DNA of 44,665 bases from Mucilaginibacter terrenus (lineage in GTDB: Bacteria > Bacteroidota > Bacteroidia > Sphingobacteriales > Sphingobacteriaceae), in NCBI RefSeq assembly GCF_003432065.1, contig NZ_QWDE01000008.1, positions 1 to 44,665 on the forward strand. Reading direction: 5' to 3'. Both the position numbers and the translations under genes were made by a program. This document shows positions 8,148 through 15,353 of the stretch, piece after piece (within the stretch, counting starts at the first letter, position 1; every line of letters begins with the position of its first letter). The notes under the pieces were generated by a model. The model was not told where the DNA came from. It did no database searches and saw only the letters and a list, made by a program, of their open reading frames with translations.

Positions 8148-8315
8148 GCAAGTTTGCCCGGTGCCGTAGGCATCCGGGAAGTTTTTGTGGCAACAAAAAC
8201 ACAAACTTGCTCCTTACAGCGGATAAAAAACGGCCATTGGCCGTTCGCCCTTTATATAGATATACATCTATACCGCAAGCGGTATTTTGCTGGTGAAAAA
8301 AAAGCGGTTTACCGC
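8148..8315. other. candidate origin of transfer (oriT): cluster of hairpins
   Basis: Between the primase-like gene and mobC lies a non-coding stretch packed with inverted repeats. The outer pair is GCAAGTTTG (8148-8156) with CAAACTTGC (8202-8210). Nested inside are CCCGGTGCC/GGCAtCCGGG (8157-8178, one bulged T) and GTTTTTGT-ggca-ACAAAAAC (8181-8200). Next come ACGGCCATTGGCCGT (8230-8244), TATAGAT-atac-ATCTATA (8255-8272), TACCGCAAGCGGTA (8271-8284) and GCGGT-tt-ACCGC (8304-8315). Position next to mobC and the relaxase, together with this density of palindromes, is what an oriT looks like; the nick site itself cannot be read. The last hairpin straddles the stop of the primase-like gene and may also end its transcript. 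Confidence 0.65.
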
Positions 8316-9253
8316 CCAATTCCCAGCCCCCTTTCTTCAGGCGCTTCGCCCCTGATCTGCGCTTGCAAAGCGCCTCTTTGTTGGGCACTCAGGTATTCAT
8401 TCACATCGTTATAGCCTTTGTAAAACTCGCTGGTATCGATGCCGTTGATACCTGCTTGTCTCAACTTTTCTGCGGCGGTTTGTCCGGCCTTGTCGTTGTT
8501 TAAAAACAGAAATACATCTTTGTAACTTTTCAGTATTTCGATGCTCCGCCCAATCAGGGCGACTGAATTAAGGATGATCACATCGGTTTCGGGCCTGCGC
8601 AATTGCTTCAATTGTAATAGTGACAAAAAGTCCATGAAACCTTCAATTATGCAAACCGCTTGCGTGCCGTTGTGATTCTTAAGTATGGTGATATCCTTTG
8701 GCGAGGACGAGCCTTTAAACCAGTCATTACGCAATTCGTAACCGCCGGAGCGGTTCGCAAAACCGATAGCGTTATAATTCTTACCTGCGATGGCAAAGCG
8801 AACTTCTTTACAATATGCTTTTGCCAGTGGCTGACTGATACTTCTTTTTTTGATATAGGCCACCATCGCCGGGGTTTGAAGTTCCGTTACGTCCAGTATT
8901 TCGATATGATTTTCTTTGGCAGCCGGAGATTTTGGTCCGGGTGTAAAAGTTATTATCATTTTCGCATCAGGAGAAAGATGGGTATAGCCGCTGCTGAGCA
9001 GCGGCAAAAAATCCTTTACGCTGCATTTGTATAACCGGATACCCAAATCAATCATATTACCGCCCTCACCTATGCCGAAGTCAAACCATGCGTTAAGCCG
9101 GGTATTAACCTTAAAAGAAGCGTGGCTTTCTTCATGTAATGGGGAAAGGTACCAGTAGTTATTACCCCTGATAAATTGTGGTTGGTAACCGCATTTTGCC
9201 AGGTATTCGATGATCGGGATTTGCCGGGCTTCACCGCAACTCAATGTTCTCAT
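8309..9253 (-). CDS. Toprim primase-like protein with degenerate zinc finger
   Basis: A 314-residue DnaG-like protein. The N-terminal about 75 residues follow the CHC2 zinc-finger layout (YWYLSPLHEESHASFKV...FDFGIGEGGNMIDL), but the cysteines expected in CPFH and CFxCG are Ser and other residues, so zinc is probably not bound as in DnaG. The Toprim part has VCIIEGFMDFLSLL (catalytic Glu) and FLNNDKAGQTAAEKL (Asp and acidic partners), expected to bind metal. The C-terminus (GYNDVNEYL) is typical of element-borne primases in Bacteroidota. With the helicase upstream and the iteron region between them, it likely serves replication of the excised element. Confidence 0.85.
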   Translation of the reverse strand: MRTLSCGEARQIPIIEYLAKCGYQPQFIRGNNYWYLSPLHEESHASFKVNTRLNAWFDFGIGEGGNMIDLGIRLYKCSVKDFLPLLSSGYTHLSPDAKMIITFTPGPKSPAAKENHIEILDVTELQTPAMVAYIKKRSISQPLAKAYCKEVRFAIAGKNYNAIGFANRSGGYELRNDWFKGSSSPKDITILKNHNGTQAVCIIEGFMDFLSLLQLKQLRRPETDVIILNSVALIGRSIEILKSYKDVFLFLNNDKAGQTAAEKLRQAGINGIDTSEFYKGYNDVNEYLSAQQRGALQAQIRGEAPEERGLGIGR

Positions 9254-9272
9254 ACGCTTTAATGTTTATTTT

Positions 9273-9486
9273 TGATGATTTGATGAAATCATCACTTAAT
9301 ATTTTGTTTTTCAATTAGTTAACTCATCATCATTTATTCATCATCATTTATTCATCAAATTTGTCATCAAATCATTTTGGTGTTTTTTTCTTTCATCAGC
9401 AATTGGCGTTGATGATACTTTGATGAAGTTTTGATGACTGTATTTTTTTGATTATCAATAAATTACATTACCTGTCATCAAATCAT
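9273..9486. repeat. iteron-like TGATGA/TCATCA repeat region, possible replication origin
   Basis: The 232-bp gap between the primase-like and helicase genes is filled with TGATGA/TCATCA words on both strands. A 9-bp inverted repeat TGATGATTT-gatg-AAATCATCA spans 9273-9294. A perfect tandem 14-bp unit CATCATCATTTATT occupies 9325-9338 and 9339-9352, with a partial third copy. A 14-bp direct repeat TGTCATCAAATCAT occurs at 9362-9375 and 9473-9486. An AT-rich stretch separates them. Iterons between replication genes suggest an origin for the excised circle; an operator for the operon is the alternative. Confidence 0.6.
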
Positions 9487-10685
9487 CAGGAATCGTTGAT
9501 CTTTTCAATCACTTTGATACTCATGTTAAAGTAGCGGCCTTTCTGTGTGCTCTCATAGATAGTACCGTCCAGCCCAATTTTGTACTGGTTATAGGAGTTG
9601 GAATTGGCAGCCGGTTTCAAGTTCCACACGTTCTGTAGTACCCTGCGGATAGCGGTGGTATCATGGTTGCGGAAACCTTTTTTATTCAGCCAGTCCTGCA
9701 CATCGCCCACACAAAATTTCACTTCCTCTACTTCCTTTCCGTCCGCTATTGTCAATAGTAGCCCGGCAATTTCCATCTCCAGTTTGTTCCGGTTTTGCCG
9801 GATAACTTTTTTGAGTGCGGGTGTAGCGATCTGCTGGGCGGTAAACCACATCCGGCTTTGTTTTGGCGTAGACAGCTTCCTACCTGTCAGGTAGTGAATG
9901 AGTAAAGGAATTTCCTTTTTAAGAGCGGGCAACAAGCCCTGATCTTCCTTTTCCAGTACTGGTATCTTGCGTATCCAGTACCGGGTTTCGCCGGGGTCAA
10001 CCAGTACAAAATTGTCCTCGTTATTACTGCATAAAATGAACTTGCCGAAAAATTCGATTTCCTGTCTGTCCTGTCCTTTGGCCTCGGATTTGTAGAATGT
10101 GGCAGTACTTAGATTTTTCAGGCGCTCGGAGTCTTCCCGGCGTTCCAAAAAAGTTTCATCCACTCCTATGATGACCTTATGCGCCCATTCTGCGTTAAAG
10201 TTTGAACGAAAGTCCTCGTTTGTGTTGATGGTCATGTTATCCCCGAAAACCGCTTTCAGCAGATTTAAAAAAGTGGTCTTTCCTGTATTCCGCTCGGTGC
10301 TGACCAGGCAAAGGATGGGCAGCATCTGCATCGGCATTTCGAGCAGGATTTTTAAATAATCCAAACCGTATTCGAGCTGGTCGCCGAAAATATGACCCAG
10401 GTAGGCCAACGTCCGCTCCGGCTGTCCAATCTTCGGAATATGTATAAATGGATGATACCGATTATAAAAATTGCCGATAAAGCGCTGGTAATGCAGGTGT
10501 GATGGTACAAAACAAAAGCCATCATACTTCGGTATGCCGGACAGATAGCTCTTGCCATGATCTTGCTTAATGCACTCTACCGACCAGGGAAGGAGCAGTG
10601 TCATGCGGTCACCCGAAGCGAGGGGCTTTTGAACGATCTTGTAATAGGCCGTGCCGATTCGGAGATAAGGATATTCCTGTTCCAT
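9486..10685 (-). CDS. P4/SF3-type helicase (DUF5906-like primase-helicase)
   Basis: A 399-residue ATPase. The Walker A segment is STERNTGKTTFLN (GKT near 133-135), Walker B is KVIIGVDE, and the SF3 motif C region FGKFILCSNNED follows; this order matches the D5/P4 helicase group found in phage and mobile-element primase-helicases. No primase active site is visible here, so priming would come from the Toprim protein. The C-terminal about 100 residues look like a winged-helix DNA-binding region. It is 8 bp downstream of the HTH gene, so they are one operon. Confidence 0.85.
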   Translation of the reverse strand: MEQEYPYLRIGTAYYKIVQKPLASGDRMTLLLPWSVECIKQDHGKSYLSGIPKYDGFCFVPSHLHYQRFIGNFYNRYHPFIHIPKIGQPERTLAYLGHIFGDQLEYGLDYLKILLEMPMQMLPILCLVSTERNTGKTTFLNLLKAVFGDNMTINTNEDFRSNFNAEWAHKVIIGVDETFLERREDSERLKNLSTATFYKSEAKGQDRQEIEFFGKFILCSNNEDNFVLVDPGETRYWIRKIPVLEKEDQGLLPALKKEIPLLIHYLTGRKLSTPKQSRMWFTAQQIATPALKKVIRQNRNKLEMEIAGLLLTIADGKEVEEVKFCVGDVQDWLNKKGFRNHDTTAIRRVLQNVWNLKPAANSNSYNQYKIGLDGTIYESTQKGRYFNMSIKVIEKINDS

Positions 10686-10693
10686 ATTTCCTT

Positions 10694-11041
10694 TTATTTT
10701 CTGCGCAAACGGCGTTTAAAAACAAAATTTTCTGCTTTCTCGACTATTTCTGTGTCGGTTAGCCTTTTATGGGACATCAGCCAGCTAACGATCTCCTTTT
10801 TAGAGAACCTGACACCACCATTAGGAAGAACAATACAGGGAATCTTTCCTGCGGATTTTAACTGGTAAAGGGTTTGGCGTGCGTAACCTGTAGTTTTCTC
10901 TGCTACCTCATAGCCGCCTATTTCATCTTCGTCACTCGGTACCGGTAGTGGTGCGGGCAAAGCTGTTGCGGATTCTTTTAAAATGGTCAACAGATCTGAT
11001 ACTTTAAGATCTATTACCCTGGTGTTTTCATTGATATTCAT
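10694..11041 (-). CDS. excisionase-like helix-turn-helix protein
   Basis: A 115-residue protein with a MerR/HTH_17-type winged helix: GYEVAEKTTGYARQTLYQL as the HTH and GKIPCIVLPNGGVRFSKKEIVSWL as wing and third helix (about residues 37-85). This is the standard small DNA-binding protein of Bacteroidota integrative elements and may act as excision factor or regulator of the replication genes. ATG 11041 was chosen because an in-frame TTG at 11083 would add 14 residues with no family character. The helicase gene starts 8 bp after its stop. Confidence 0.85.
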   Translation of the reverse strand: MNINENTRVIDLKVSDLLTILKESATALPAPLPVPSDEDEIGGYEVAEKTTGYARQTLYQLKSAGKIPCIVLPNGGVRFSKKEIVSWLMSHKRLTDTEIVEKAENFVFKRRLRRK

Positions 11042-11170
11042 TCGACCTCCGTTTTGGTTAACGGAAGCAAAAAAATAGAACAAAATAGACCTATACGACC
11101 GATTGGGCGGTATCGTACGAACGTACTTTATGTCATGCTTGGGTACATTATGGAGTTCTATCCAAAACGT

Positions 11171-12124
11171 TTATTCTTTTAGGATTGATTTATATACCTC
11201 GACATAATCATCGGGTAAAGTTTTAAATCTTTCATTCTCCAATACAACAAGACCTTTGTTTTGACCGATCATAAAAACGGAATGCAATAATCCCCTGTGA
11301 CTTTTTTTTAAAATATCCTCCGAAAGTATTTTGCGGTCTTTAATGCAGTATTTAAGGAAACCTGCCAGCGTTTTGTCCGGTGCACCATTACGTATAATTT
11401 CGGTAAGCTCTATTTTTCCCTGCTCGTTATATTTAAAAAGTGGCCCGTTTTTACTGTGCCTGTTCAGGTCATCTATTAATTTTTTAAATGCCATTTCCTT
11501 TTCTTCTATTGTTTTACCTTGCCGCCAAAAATCATAAAATGACTGCGGTTTACGCAATAACTGAAAATCCTCCTTGTCTATCTGACCAAGTGCAAAAAGT
11601 TGTTTTTGCCAGTCCTTGCTCCAAAAAAGATAGAAAACAGCATCGATATTTTTCTTGTTTCCGGCGGGAAAAATCTGACCGATCAAGACGTAGCCGATAA
11701 AACAGGTAATAATAAATCCCAAAAGACTTATTGCAACAAAATACGTGCCTTTAGAATAGACACCGAAACCCAAAAACAAAAGGCCGATCAACAAAAATGA
11801 CAGGCCATAGAAAACCATCAGCAGGTAGTGAAAAAAACTTACATTGATATAAAACAATCGAAGCTTGCTAACTTCTATCGGGTCAAGACCATTAAAAGTA
11901 CCCTTAACCTGCAATAAACGCTCCTGTGTCGGCAAATGATGAAAACGGCCACTAAGCTCATCCTGCCAGTTTTTAAAACTTACCGATAAAAATAATTGGA
12001 CGGGCAATAGCCAAATGCCTAATACGCCAAAGGTAATAATCAGCGGCAAGCGTATTCCCGGAACCAAAAGGTAGACCAGGGTAAACGCTATTACTAAACC
12101 GATTTCAAAAAAAACCTTTTTCAT
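11171..12124 (-). CDS. integrase-linked membrane protein of unknown function
   Basis: A 317-residue protein. Two hydrophobic segments lie at the N-terminus (about 4-48, probably two spans), and two more near 95-120 and 125-150 (YLLMVFYGLSFLLIGLLFLG; VAISLLGFIITCFIGYVLIG), so four membrane spans are likely. The C-terminal half (about 155-317) is soluble, charged and without a motif I know. The gene starts 2 bp after the integrase stop codon (ATG 12124; an in-frame TTG at 12130 overlaps the stop), so it is almost certainly co-expressed with the integrase. That tight link is unusual for a membrane protein and hints at a role in the element's life cycle or in exclusion; this is speculation. Confidence 0.7.
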   Translation of the reverse strand: MKKVFFEIGLVIAFTLVYLLVPGIRLPLIITFGVLGIWLLPVQLFLSVSFKNWQDELSGRFHHLPTQERLLQVKGTFNGLDPIEVSKLRLFYINVSFFHYLLMVFYGLSFLLIGLLFLGFGVYSKGTYFVAISLLGFIITCFIGYVLIGQIFPAGNKKNIDAVFYLFWSKDWQKQLFALGQIDKEDFQLLRKPQSFYDFWRQGKTIEEKEMAFKKLIDDLNRHSKNGPLFKYNEQGKIELTEIIRNGAPDKTLAGFLKYCIKDRKILSEDILKKSHRGLLHSVFMIGQNKGLVVLENERFKTLPDDYVEVYKSILKE

Positions 12125-12126
12125 AT

Positions 12127-13203
12127 TCAAAGTTTAGGGAATTTCAACATTTCGTTTCTTTTCTTTTCGTCAACGATTTTAGCATAGATTTGGGTCATTT
12201 CGATTTTACTGTGTCCCAGCAGTTCTTTCATGGTATATATATCGATTCCAAAAGTCAGGCCAATGGTTGCAAAAGTGTGCCGGGCAGCATGGAAATGGAG
12301 GTTTTTTTTCAGACCGGCTTCCAATGCCCAGAATTTTAAGTAAACATTCACCACCTGACTCGTTGGCAAATCCCAAAACACTTTCTTATTTGTAGGATGC
12401 TTGACCACTTTTGCAATAATCGTTTTTGCTTCATCGGCCAATGGTACAGTAACAATTTTCTTTGTCGTTTTTGCCGGTCGAAAAATCAGCTGTTCGTTAA
12501 CAATTTCATCGTAATGCAATTTCTTAATATCCGAAAACCGCAAACCAGTAAAACAAGAAAATATAAAAGCTTCCCTGATCTGGCTGTTTCCTCTTTTGGG
12601 AACGTAATTAGCTAAGGTTCTTACTTCTTCAATAGTGAGCGTGGTGCGCTCCGAGTCTTCCTCCTCGATAATCTTAAAACTACCAAAAGGAGAAGTTTGA
12701 ATAATCCCTTTAATTACCAGTTTATTGAAATGCTGCCTGAATACGGACATGTAGGCATTAGTTGTATTTCTGCTAACCTGATTAAGCAGGTAACTCTGAA
12801 ACTTATCTAAAAATTCTTCATCTACTTCCTGGAATAATATGGTTCGTTTGGGGCAATACTTTCCAAGATGAATGATCAGACATTCCAGTTTATAATTAAA
12901 TTTCTTTGCAAGGCATTGATCAAGATAGTCCTGAAGATAATAATTGATCTTGGCAGGTTGCTTATAGCCATGCTCCGAGAAATTCAGTTCGTCCTCTCTT
13001 TTATTACGAAGTGCTTTAATAATCTTCAGTTTTTCTTTATCAGGCTCGCTAACGCGGCTTGCTGCATCAGAATAGTCTTTATCTACATAAATCTTAAGAA
13101 ACTCGTAATTGCGTTTACCTTTACCCTCACCGGTATTGGAATAGACATCCAAATAAGCACTAAATTTGCCTGTGCTTAGCTTTTTGTATCTAATAGTTAC
13201 CAT
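12127..13203 (-). CDS. tyrosine recombinase / integrase
   Basis: A 358-residue phage-type integrase. The N-terminal about 85 residues are the arm-binding-like domain, residues about 86-175 the SAM-like core-binding domain, and the rest the catalytic domain. Catalytic residues are visible: Arg222 in CFTGLRFSDIKKL, the HAAR box (His305, Arg308), LLGHSKIEMTQIYAKI with His331 and the nucleophile Tyr340. ATG 13203 was chosen; the GTG at 13206 is directly upstream. It is the terminal gene of the mobile element, reading away from hemW, with a striking inverted repeat in its upstream region. Confidence 0.95.
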   Translation of the reverse strand: MVTIRYKKLSTGKFSAYLDVYSNTGEGKGKRNYEFLKIYVDKDYSDAASRVSEPDKEKLKIIKALRNKREDELNFSEHGYKQPAKINYYLQDYLDQCLAKKFNYKLECLIIHLGKYCPKRTILFQEVDEEFLDKFQSYLLNQVSRNTTNAYMSVFRQHFNKLVIKGIIQTSPFGSFKIIEEEDSERTTLTIEEVRTLANYVPKRGNSQIREAFIFSCFTGLRFSDIKKLHYDEIVNEQLIFRPAKTTKKIVTVPLADEAKTIIAKVVKHPTNKKVFWDLPTSQVVNVYLKFWALEAGLKKNLHFHAARHTFATIGLTFGIDIYTMKELLGHSKIEMTQIYAKIVDEKKRNEMLKFPKL

Positions 13204-13225
13204 CACTTATTAATTACTGTTTATT

Positions 13226-13282
13226 TGTTACTTTTGTTACTCGTCAAACCTGAATAGTAACACCTGAGTAACAAAAGTAACA
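13226..13282. repeat. 17-bp perfect inverted repeat upstream of the integrase
   Basis: TGTTACTTTTGTTACTC (13226-13242) pairs exactly with GAGTAACAAAAGTAACA (13266-13282) across a 23-bp spacer. Each arm contains two GTTAC words, and a further GTAACA sits in the spacer, so one half-site occurs five times in 57 bp. Location between the integrase and the chromosome junction suggests integrase or excisionase arm sites of the attachment region; an operator controlling the integrase is the alternative. Confidence 0.7.
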
Positions 13283-13403
13283 TAAAATAGAATAAAAAAC
13301 AAAAGATTAAGAAGGCTATTAAAACATTTTTAACATTGATAATCAATACATTAACATCATTAACCTATCCCATTCTTTATGGGATTATATACTCTTAAAA
13401 GCA

Positions 13404-14528
13404 TTGGCCGGTATTTATATACACATTCCATTTTGCAAGCAAGCCTGCCACTACTGCGACTTCCATTTCAGCACTTCGCTTAAATACAAAGAAGACATGG
13501 TTATGGCGTTGTTAAGGGAAGCTGTTTTTCAAAAGGACTATTTAAACGGTGAACCTGTACAAACAATTTATTTTGGCGGAGGCACGCCGTCGTTACTTGG
13601 TGCTGAAGACATAAACCGGCTTATTGATACAATTACAAAAACTCATACCGTCAGTAGCGACGCAGAGATAACTCTTGAAGCAAACCCGGATGATCTGAAC
13701 GCCTCTAAGGTTATGGAACTTAGGGCTACTGCTATTAACCGCTTTAGCATAGGCACACAATCTTTTTTTGATGAAGACCTGCTGTGGATGAACCGCGTGC
13801 ATCGCAGCCAGGAAGCCGAAGCATCAATAATGCGGGTGCAGGACGCTGGCTTTGAAAATATAACTATAGACCTGATATACGGCTATCCGCTGCTTACTAA
13901 CGAAAAGTGGAAGCATAACCTTGACAAGGTTTTCACATTAGATATACCTCATATATCTGCGTATAGCATGACTGTAGAACCTCAAACAGCATTGGCATCT
14001 TTTATTAGTAAAAAAAGACAACCACCAATGAACGAAAGGCAAAGCGCTGAACAGTTCACCTTTATGATAGATGAAATGGAGCAGCGGGGCTTCGATCAAT
14101 ACGAGATATCTAACTTTAGCAAACCGGGAAAACACTCAAAGCACAACTCCAACTACTGGAAAGGTGTAAAATACCTGGGGATAGGTCCGTCGGCACACTC
14201 GTTTAACGGTGTTACACGCCAATGGAATATTGCCAATAATGCAAAATACCTTGATGCGATATCCCAGGCATCTATCCCGGCAGAAATTGAGCAATTAAGT
14301 GAGAACGACAGGTTAAATGAATACATTATGACGTCGCTGCGCACAATGTGGGGTGTGGACATTGAAAAGCTTGAAGCAATTGCAGTTGGTTCCTCCGCGA
14401 TATTTTTAAAGGAAGCCGCACAATATGTTAACTCCGATAAGTTATTGTTGAACAATAATGTTATTACACTTACAAAATCCGGCAAGCTATATGCCGACAG
14501 CATTGCAGCAGATTTATTCTTTGCGTAG
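13404..14528 (+). CDS. hemW: HemW heme chaperone-like radical SAM protein
   Basis: A 374-residue radical SAM protein of the HemW group (formerly annotated as oxygen-independent coproporphyrinogen III oxidase-like). CKQACHYC (Cys11, Cys15, Cys18) holds the [4Fe-4S] cluster, GGGTPSLL follows as the SAM-contact glycine motif, and HISAYSMTVEP and FDQYEISNFS are typical HemW blocks. HemW binds and hands on heme rather than oxidizing coproporphyrinogen. The only suitable start is TTG 13404: the protein begins MAGIYIHIPFC as in relatives and no in-frame ATG exists upstream. The mobile element ends within about 120 bp upstream, so the native promoter and start context may have been altered by integration. 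Confidence 0.93.
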   Translation: MAGIYIHIPFCKQACHYCDFHFSTSLKYKEDMVMALLREAVFQKDYLNGEPVQTIYFGGGTPSLLGAEDINRLIDTITKTHTVSSDAEITLEANPDDLNASKVMELRATAINRFSIGTQSFFDEDLLWMNRVHRSQEAEASIMRVQDAGFENITIDLIYGYPLLTNEKWKHNLDKVFTLDIPHISAYSMTVEPQTALASFISKKRQPPMNERQSAEQFTFMIDEMEQRGFDQYEISNFSKPGKHSKHNSNYWKGVKYLGIGPSAHSFNGVTRQWNIANNAKYLDAISQASIPAEIEQLSENDRLNEYIMTSLRTMWGVDIEKLEAIAVGSSAIFLKEAAQYVNSDKLLLNNNVITLTKSGKLYADSIAADLFFA

Positions 14529-14655
14529 TACGATATCTAACTCCCTCTGGTTTTTAGTTTATTATCCCCACCGGTTGTTATAAGTAGCGCGCAAAACGGA
14601 AACCGCTATTTCACTTAAGGCGTATCTCCCAATATAATTTAAACAACATCATAAA

Positions 14656-15204
14656 ATGAAAAAACTAATTATGGGAGCGCTGGCAATAGCAGCTTTAGCG
14701 TTTGCTCCAAAAGCTTTTGCTCAAACTAAAATGGTTGGCGGTGCAGCTATGTATCCTACCAAAAACATTGTAGAGAATGCTGTAAACTCTAAAGACCACA
14801 CTACTTTGGTCGCAGCCGTGAAAGCAGCGGGTTTGGTAGAAACTTTGCAATCAGCAGGACCGTTTACGGTGTTCGCACCTACTAACGAGGCTTTTAACAA
14901 ACTGCCTGCAGGAACTGTAGATAACCTTGTTAAACCAGAGAACAAAGCTACATTGACCAAAATATTAACTTATCACGTAGTTGCCGGTAAGCTAAGCGCA
15001 GCTGATCTTTTAGCGAAAATTAAAGCCGGTGGTGGCAAAGCAGAACTAACTACCGTGAGTGGCGGTGTTTTAACTGCAATGGTTAAAGGTAAAAAGGTTT
15101 ACCTGGTTGATGAAAAAGGCGGAAAAAGTTGGGTAACCATTGCTGATGTAAACCAAAGAAACGGTGTAATACACGTAGTAAATACAGTGTTGATGCCGAA
15201 CTAA
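14656..15204 (+). CDS. secreted fasciclin (FAS1) domain protein
   Basis: A 182-residue exported protein with a Sec signal peptide (MKKLIMGALAIAALAFAPKA, cleavage near AFA-QT at about 22) and one FAS1 domain. The conserved H1 block is GPFTVFAPTNEAFNKLPAGT, the YH segment is TYHVVAGKL, and the H2 block is NGVIHVVNTVLMP at the C-terminus. FAS1 proteins act in adhesion or matrix contact in the periplasm or at the surface. It is transcribed alone and is closed by a terminator at 15240. Confidence 0.93.
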   Translation: MKKLIMGALAIAALAFAPKAFAQTKMVGGAAMYPTKNIVENAVNSKDHTTLVAAVKAAGLVETLQSAGPFTVFAPTNEAFNKLPAGTVDNLVKPENKATLTKILTYHVVAGKLSAADLLAKIKAGGGKAELTTVSGGVLTAMVKGKKVYLVDEKGGKSWVTIADVNQRNGVIHVVNTVLMPN

Positions 15205-15239
15205 GTGCAGGAATAACTCCGAAAAACAAACAATTAAGA

Positions 15240-15275
15240 GCAAGCCCGACGCTATAAACGCCGGGTTTGCTTTTG
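15240..15275 (+). terminator. terminator after the FAS1 gene
   Basis: GCAAGCCCG (15240-15248) pairs with CGGGTTTGC (15262-15270) with one G-T pair and is followed by TTTTG. It lies 36 bp after the FAS1 stop codon. Confidence 0.7.
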
Positions 15276-15326
15276 TCAGCAAAAAATCAAAATAGACTTT
15301 GGCGGCGATACCAGTTGTTAATTTAA

Positions 15327-15334
15327 TAATTTTG
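15327..15334 (+). promoter_or_regulatory. -7 box TAATTTTG before the first JmjC gene
   Basis: An exact TAnnTTTG match ends 19 bp before the ATG at 15354. The nearest TTTG upstream (15298-15301) is 25 bp away, longer than the usual spacing, so the -33 element is uncertain. Confidence 0.4.
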
Positions 15335-15353
15335 CTTGTTAAGAAATTGTATT

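Larger units (their letters stand above)
1..13290. mobile_element. integrative mobilizable element with defence-like cargo; left end outside or unresolved
   Basis: The stretch contains a tyrosine integrase at its right edge, an excisionase-like HTH protein, a primase-like and a helicase gene, MobC, a MOBP-type relaxase, a coiled-coil membrane mobilization protein and an oriT-like hairpin cluster, all on the minus strand. No type IV secretion genes are visible, so it would be mobilized by a helper element. Accessory genes (Fic, HEPN, XRE, protease, nuclease) fill the left 6 kb. The right end must lie between the 17-bp inverted repeat ending at 13282 and the hemW start at 13404. I found no convincing direct repeat of that junction in the first 300 bases, so the left end may lie outside the window. 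Boundaries are inferred; the gene content is seen. Confidence 0.8.

Noticed and set aside
8101..8414. Reading frames on both strands over the oriT-like region (95 and 86 codons)
   Set aside because: They overlap the hairpin cluster and the end of the primase-like gene, have no motif, and their composition follows the palindromes.
9273..9486. CRISPR array
   Set aside because: The repeats are short, overlapping and irregularly spaced, with no spacers of constant length and no cas genes.
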